Shown here one piece after another: positions 59,262-64,000 of a DNA stretch of 64,000 nucleotides; position 1 is the first letter of the stretch; each line of letters opens with the position of its first letter. This DNA is from Mytilus californianus (taxonomy: Eukaryota > Mollusca > Bivalvia > Mytilida > Mytilidae). The stretch covers positions 635,501-699,500 of the forward strand of contig NW_026262701.1 in NCBI RefSeq assembly GCF_021869535.1. The letters are read 5' to 3'. The notes beneath the pieces were generated by a model. It did no database searches. It saw nothing but the letters and a program-made list of their open reading frames with translations, and was not told where the DNA came from. The translations under genes were made by a program, and so were the position numbers.

Positions 59262-61714
59262 CTGTAAGAGAAGTATAAAATATATATATATTAATATGTC
59301 ATAAGTCATTCCTAGATTTAATTCTGATTCCAAGATTTTATTCTAACTTGGTTTTTAACAACACTATAATAGTAGCAAAAGAATCATTATGGAACTACTC
59401 TAATCTAGCACACGTTTGACAGAAAAGATAATTGTTCAGCGAAATCCATCACTATGTAGAACTTGCTTGAATGCGGGCTGTACCTTTTCTTGCATAAATA
59501 AAAAAAACAAAAATTTTTTAGGCATTTAGACCATTTGACCCATCTTGGAAAGGAAGAACAAATATGTTAGCAGACTAAGCATTCCTTTTTTTCAGGCAAT
59601 TAATCTTTGGACTGTAACTGGTTTTTAATATTAACATCCTAGACTATTGATATTCAACCATTTGTATCTTAAGTTTGAACACAGAAGTTAACCACAATTC
59701 TTCATTCAAGAAGTAACAAATTACCTGAACGTCCTGACATTCGTGATTTTTGGGTAGAATGTGTGTTTCACTACTATCCTCCATTTCATCCTTTTCAAGG
59801 GGAGGTAAACTTTGATTTGCTGCTTCTTTCATTAGTTTTCGTCTAGTGCTGTCGTAGGCTTCTCGCCAAGTTCTTTGAACATCAAAAACATAGTTCTGAC
59901 CTGCAGGTATAGACAATAAAACATTTGATAAGATTTGAATTTGTGTTTTTGATTGTACGCGCCAAGTTATGAGAAATAGACTTTGAATGCATTGAATTTT
60001 CCTACACAAGTCTACTTTCTATAATTGTGTATGAGATTTTGTTTAACACTGGTCCTATGATCTATCAATAAGCGGTAAAAATGAAAAGATTAAAATTTGT
60101 GTATTTGATTGTATGAGCCTTAAATAGACTTTGAATGCATTGAATTTTCCTTCTATAATAGTGAGATTTTGTTTAACACTGGTCCTGTGGTCCATCAATA
60201 AGCAGTAAATAATTATTGTATAGACACTTGTTCATTTTTGAAGACCTTGTGCTGACCTCTAGATGTTTTTGGTTGTTTGTGTTTTTGGGTTTCTGTCTCG
60301 TTGATGTTTACCCCATATCTCCATTTATTCATTCACAATAAAAATCTTTGGCTGTTACATGTAGCAAAATGACTGAAACAATACTTATTAAATTATCTTA
60401 AAGATCTTAACCATCACATATTATAACATTGTGGACTAAAATCTAAATTTCCTTTCTTCTACAAATTTTGCCGAATCAGTTGTCATAAATTTTAGCCACT
60501 GATTGGACATTTACCAGTTGTGGTGTTCTCGTTAAACAAAGACGCCAGTAGTCCTTTGAGATCACGGTAGGTTTGGGAAGAAACTGCACTGTTAACTGTA
60601 TCACATCGAAAGAAGGAGTGCATTTCTGTTATACAACGGTACAAACAGGATGCAGCTCGTAGACTTCGCAGTCGGACTTCAATCCTACGTGTTTCCATCT
60701 CTTCAGTATACACAGACATGACACACGAGCATGCATCATGAACAATCCTCTGTATCATTGGGTACTCTATTCTGGAAAAAAAAAATCAAAGTTCAACACA
60801 GCCACAATACAAAATATATCAAAGGTCAACACAGCCACAAATCAAGGTTACAAATTCCATTCATCTGATCAAATGAGCTCAAAGGTAACTGCTATAAACA
60901 AACTTATTTATGTCACTGATGGCCCTTTACTTGGGTAAAACCCATCCTCACCAAAAAAAGGTGGATACCTCTTGGGTAACTGGTTGTAAATGTATAAACT
61001 GTCTCTATTTGTTGGTCTCCATGTAGATGTTGTAGCTATTGGGTATAGTTTGTTTTTCCTACACAAAGTGATCTTTTCAGTTTTGTGGAATCACCTTCGA
61101 CTCCTTGAAGAAAATTATTCTTTAAAATGATAAAAAACTAGCCCTTTTCAAATTAAATGACTGAAACGGCAAGGCAAGGGTTTAATTTTACAAATTTAAA
61201 AAAAAAAAACATATGGCTTTAGTTTAGGACACAATATCTTAAAATGAACTAAGACCTCTGAACTACCCAACTGGGCTGAATCATGACAAAATAGAAGAGT
61301 TCTTTGTTACTAACTTACCTATCAACTAATTCCATATGATGGTCATAAATAAACACTCCTTCTGGTCCTACACCAACTGACATCAGCTTCTTTTCCATCT
61401 TTACTTCATGCTTTTCCATCCCATAATCCTCTAGTGTTGAAGCTTCTTGTAACATCCTGTACTCTGCATTCTGGGAAGACATGCCACGCAGTTCTGCATG
61501 GCAATTGGCAACACTCTTCAGAAAGTCAGGGTCACTGTGGTGACAAATCTTCTCCAAGAACGTCTCATAGCCAGGTAGATGTAAACGATTGGTTACATGA
61601 TCTCCAAACTCTTCCTGAGCTATCAAAGCGAGTATTTTAACAAGCTTTGTCTCATCTTTAACATGGAGTGTTTTAAACAGGATTTCTTGTTTCACTTGAA
61701 TGTAGAACAGATGC
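59052..61714 (-). CDS. MYLIP/IDOL-like FERM-RING E3 ubiquitin ligase, last four coding exons
   Basis: Four exons join in phase: 61714-61319, 60771-60515, 59900-59725 and 59261-59052, all with AG acceptors and GT donors. They encode the end of FERM F1/F2 (HLFYIQVKQEILF, EYRMLQEASTLEDYG), the PH-like F3 lobe (GVGPEGVFIYDHHMELVDRI, EYPMIQRIV), a linker with YVFDVQRTWREAYDSTRRKL, and a C3HC4 RING (CSVCMDCD...FCPCGHMTCC...CPLC). The protein ends in IENVQPIFLPT, the typical MYLIP tail. Known relatives: vertebrate MYLIP/IDOL ubiquitinates LDL-receptor family members at the plasma membrane; the fly relative Dnr1 restrains caspase and Imd signalling. Which role applies here is unknown. 5' exons (start codon, most of F1) are outside the window. 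One intron holds a 51-bp minisatellite. Confidence 0.93.
59725..59900 (-). CDS. MYLIP-like exon: linker between FERM and RING
   Basis: 176 nt, from QNYVFDVQRTWREAYDSTRR to NHECQDVQ. Acceptor CTGCAG|GT; donor CAG|GTAATT. It ends in phase 0. Confidence 0.9.
60515..60771 (-). CDS. MYLIP-like exon: FERM F3 lobe
   Basis: 257 nt. The acceptor follows a long T tract (CCAG at 60,775-60,772). The donor is CTG|GTAAAT. It encodes EYPMIQRIVHDACSC to LFNENTTT. Phase 1 at the 3' end is completed by GT of the next exon to give Gly. Confidence 0.9.
61319..61714 (-). CDS. MYLIP-like exon: FERM F2 and start of F3
   Basis: 396 nt. The acceptor CAG (61,717-61,715) is preceded by a T-rich tract and the donor reads AG|GTAAG (61,319/61,318). 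The exon ends GAT AG, completed by A of the next exon to give the Arg of LVDRIEYP. Confidence 0.9.
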
Positions 61715-61984
61715 CTGAAAACAGATACAAATGTTGATGTCTATACAATATCATAATTATCTAACTACATTGGACATACATGTACATTATAACATAGACA
61801 TGTAAATCCATTAATAGCTACATATGTATATAGTCACAATGTACATTATTATGTAATTCGAGTGATGATATAGATCTGTTAGATTCAAAGTTTTTGTCAT
61901 TTTAAAAACCTGGTACATGTATATATAAACTGGTGAATAAAAATAAGAAAGTCTTTGTATCTATCTATCTTTGATGATTGATTT

Positions 61985-62802
61985 CTCTGTGTTGGTCTCA
62001 TGTAAGGTTACAGCTAGAAAGAGCTGTGTAAGGTTCTCTGTGTTGGCCTCATGTAAGGTTACAGCTAGAAAGAGCTGTGTAAGGTTCTCTGTGTTGGCCT
62101 CATGTAAGGGTTACAGTTAGAAAGAGCTGTGTAAGGTTCTCTGTGTTGGCCTCATGTAAGGTTACATTTAGAAAGAGCTGTGTAAGGTTCTCTGTGTTGG
62201 ACTCATGTAAGGTTACAGCTAGAAAGAGCTGTGTAAGGTTCTCTGTGTTGGACTCATGTAAGGTTACAGCTAGAAAGAGCTGTGTAAGGTTCTCTGTGTT
62301 GGACTCATGTAAGGTTACAGCTAGAAAGAGCTGTGTAAGGTTCTCTGTGTTGGACTCATGTAAGGTTACAGCTAGAAAGAGCTGTGTAAGGTTCTCTGTG
62401 TTGGACTCATGTAAGGTTACAGCTAGAAAGAGCTGTGTAAGGTTCTCTGTGTTGGACTCATGTAAGGTTACAGCTAGAAAGAGCTGTGTAAGGTTCTCTG
62501 TGTTGGCCTCATGTAAGGTTACAGTTAGAAAGAGCTGTGCAAGGTTCTCTGTGTTGGCCTCATGTAAGGTTACAGTTAGAAAGAGCTGTGCAAGGTTCTC
62601 TGTGTTGGCCTCATGTAAGGTTACAGTTAGAAAGAGCTGTGCAAGGTTCTCTGTGTTGGCCTCATGTAAGGTTACAGTTAGAAAGAGCTGTGTAAGGTTC
62701 TCTGTGTTGGCCTCATGTAAGGTTACAGTTAGAAAGAGCTGTGTAAGGTTCTCTGTGTTGGCCTCATGTAAGGTTACAGTTAGAAAGAGCTGTGTAAGGT
62801 TC
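61985..62802 (+). repeat. 51-bp minisatellite in a MYLIP-like intron
   Basis: About 16 units of ttggactcatgtaaggttac, agctagaaagagctgtgtaa, ggttctctgtg. Central units (about 62,195-62,500) are homogeneous; flanking units differ at two or three positions. 51 is a multiple of three, so 17-residue repeats stay open for ~240-250 codons on both strands. This is an artefact of the repeat. Confidence 0.92.
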
Positions 62803-63117
62803 TTTAAAATAGTTTTAACAAAAATGCAAGTGTTGTCTTGCTTAGCATACATCCAATTGTAATTTAAAGCATCAACAAATAGAAAGAGGTATATCTAACA
62901 GACTTGAAAGTGCTTACATCTAACATTGAAATCATCACTGTTAATGCTGCTGACCAAATATGAAGTTATTCTGTTCAGTAGTACCTTAGAATAGTGTGAG
63001 GGAAATCTTTGTTGGACGAACATACAGAGAACAGAAGGACAGAGAAGGTGAATGCAATGGCAGCATGTCAAGAAGGAAATTCATATTTCTGACTATAAAA
63101 TCTACTTTAATACTTTA

Positions 63118-63571
63118 AATAGAAGATGTGGTATGAGTGCCAATGAGACAACTCTCCATGCATGTCACAATTTGTAAAAGTAAACCATTATCATGATTAT
63201 AGGTCAAAGTACGGCCTTCAACACGGAGCCTTGGCTCACATCGATCAGCAAGCTATAAAGGGCCCCAAAAATGACTAGTGTAAAGCAATTCAAACAGGAA
63301 AACCAACGGACTAATCTATATAAAAAACAAGAAACTCGATCAGCAAGCTTTAAAGGGCCCCAAAAATGACTAGTGTAAAGCAATTCAAACAGGAAAACCA
63401 ACGGTCTAATCTATATAAAAAACAAGAAACGAGAAACACTTATGAACCACATCAACAAAGGACAACCACTGAACATCAGGACAGGTGCAAACAAATGCAG
63501 CGGGTTTAAATGTTTAAATAGGCGCAAACCTTCACCCTACCTGAAACAATAGTGTAACGTCACAACATAGA
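63118..63571 (-). repeat. Dispersed repeat family A, reverse copy with internal 95-bp duplication
   Basis: It starts gatgtggtatgagtgccaat (reverse of the family end). Positions 63,242-63,336 and 63,337-63,431 are a nearly perfect tandem duplication starting cgatcagcaagct. Closest relative: 45,600-46,082. Confidence 0.85.
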
Positions 63572-63794
63572 CTTTTTCAAATCCCCCTTTTTACCCGATT
63601 TTAAAATGCACTTTAAACCTAACATGTAAATTGACTTTCTATTTTTATACATGTTGTAAACAAAATACAGGTAAAATATCCTTTCAAAAATAACAAAATA
63701 CCCGTAGGTAAACAGTCTTTGTTGAAAGACATCAAAACAATATGTGGGTTATCATGTTTATTGCACAGTATATTGCATCAATCTATTTTAAATA

Positions 63795-64000
63795 AAATGC
63801 TCCGCTGGGGCGCAGCTTGATACGACCGCAGAGGTCGAACCCTGAACAGTTGGGGCAAGTATGGACACAACATTCAAGCTTGATACAGCACTGAATTTGG
63901 ATTGTAATTAAATATTTGACACAGCATAGGTTTCTCACACAGAATGAAAGTAGTCTAAGAACTTAAAATTTTTTAATTTACCTATTCAAACCATATCATT
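63795..64000 (+). repeat. Dispersed repeat family B, copy running off the window
   Basis: ggggcgcagcttgatacgac, accctgaacagttggggcaa, cacagcataggtttctcaca; almost identical to the copy at 25,185. Confidence 0.85.

Noticed and set aside
61434-61640. 68-codon plus-strand frame
   Set aside because: Antisense shadow of the MYLIP-like FERM exon.
62100-62862. 250- and 239-codon frames on opposite strands
   Set aside because: Both come from the 51-bp minisatellite inside an intron of the MYLIP-like gene.

Overview
The window looks like animal nuclear DNA, most probably from a bivalve mollusc of the mussel (Mytilus) type. The grounds are AT-rich sequence, spliceosomal introns, a MYLIP/IDOL-type E3 ligase gene, FEM1-type ankyrin genes, Penelope-like and LINE reverse-transcriptase remains, a tRNA-derived SINE, and a dense layer of short dispersed repeats of the kind that fill bivalve genomes. 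The species cannot be fixed from the sequence alone.

Three host protein-coding genes are convincing, all on the minus strand. (1) A FEM1-like gene runs off the left edge (1-2483); only its N-terminal ~827 codons are inside. (2) A second, paralogous FEM1-like gene is complete (29258-31999, 913 aa). Each is intronless in its coding part and has a 3' splice site a few bases upstream of the ATG, so each has at least one 5'-UTR intron. The complete copy ends in an intact Elongin-BC box and Cul2 box, which predicts a substrate receptor of a Cullin-2 RING ubiquitin ligase. (3) A FERM+RING E3 ligase of the MYLIP/IDOL (Drosophila Dnr1) family has its last four coding exons at 59052-61714; the 5' exons lie beyond the right edge. 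All three genes act in ubiquitin ligation, but nothing shows that they are linked in function.

Most of the rest is mobile or repetitive DNA. From left to right: old dispersed repeats and ~150-bp arrays (5.5-9.8 kb); a decayed THAP-domain/DDE transposase gene (10.0-12.0 kb); a 2.27-kb non-autonomous transposon with an 8-bp target duplication and six CCCGGG motifs in each inverted end (13.7-16.0 kb), itself carrying a nested element; a LINE fragment (17.4-17.8 kb); a 37/34-bp satellite (17.8-21.1 kb); a 60-bp satellite split by a nest of insertions (21.2-24.0 kb); a tRNA-SINE with a 13-bp target duplication (24.7-25.0 kb); a ~162-bp array (25.5-26.6 kb); a possible TAA-flanked element (27.5-28.4 kb); a TA-flanked MITE (33.3 kb); a 5'-truncated LINE (36.0-36.5 kb); a three-layer transposon nest (41.7-44.0 kb); a 60-bp satellite open in all three forward frames (46.1-47.0 kb); a Penelope-like RT pseudogene (48.5-49.7 kb); a 27-bp minisatellite (51 kb); a 126-bp array (53.7-55.9 kb); paired hairpins (56.4 kb); and a 51-bp minisatellite in a MYLIP-like intron (62.0-62.8 kb).

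No rRNA, functional tRNA, CRISPR array or operon was seen. The best leads are the diverged FEM1-like pair and several structurally well-defined non-autonomous transposon families whose ends and target duplications can be read directly.
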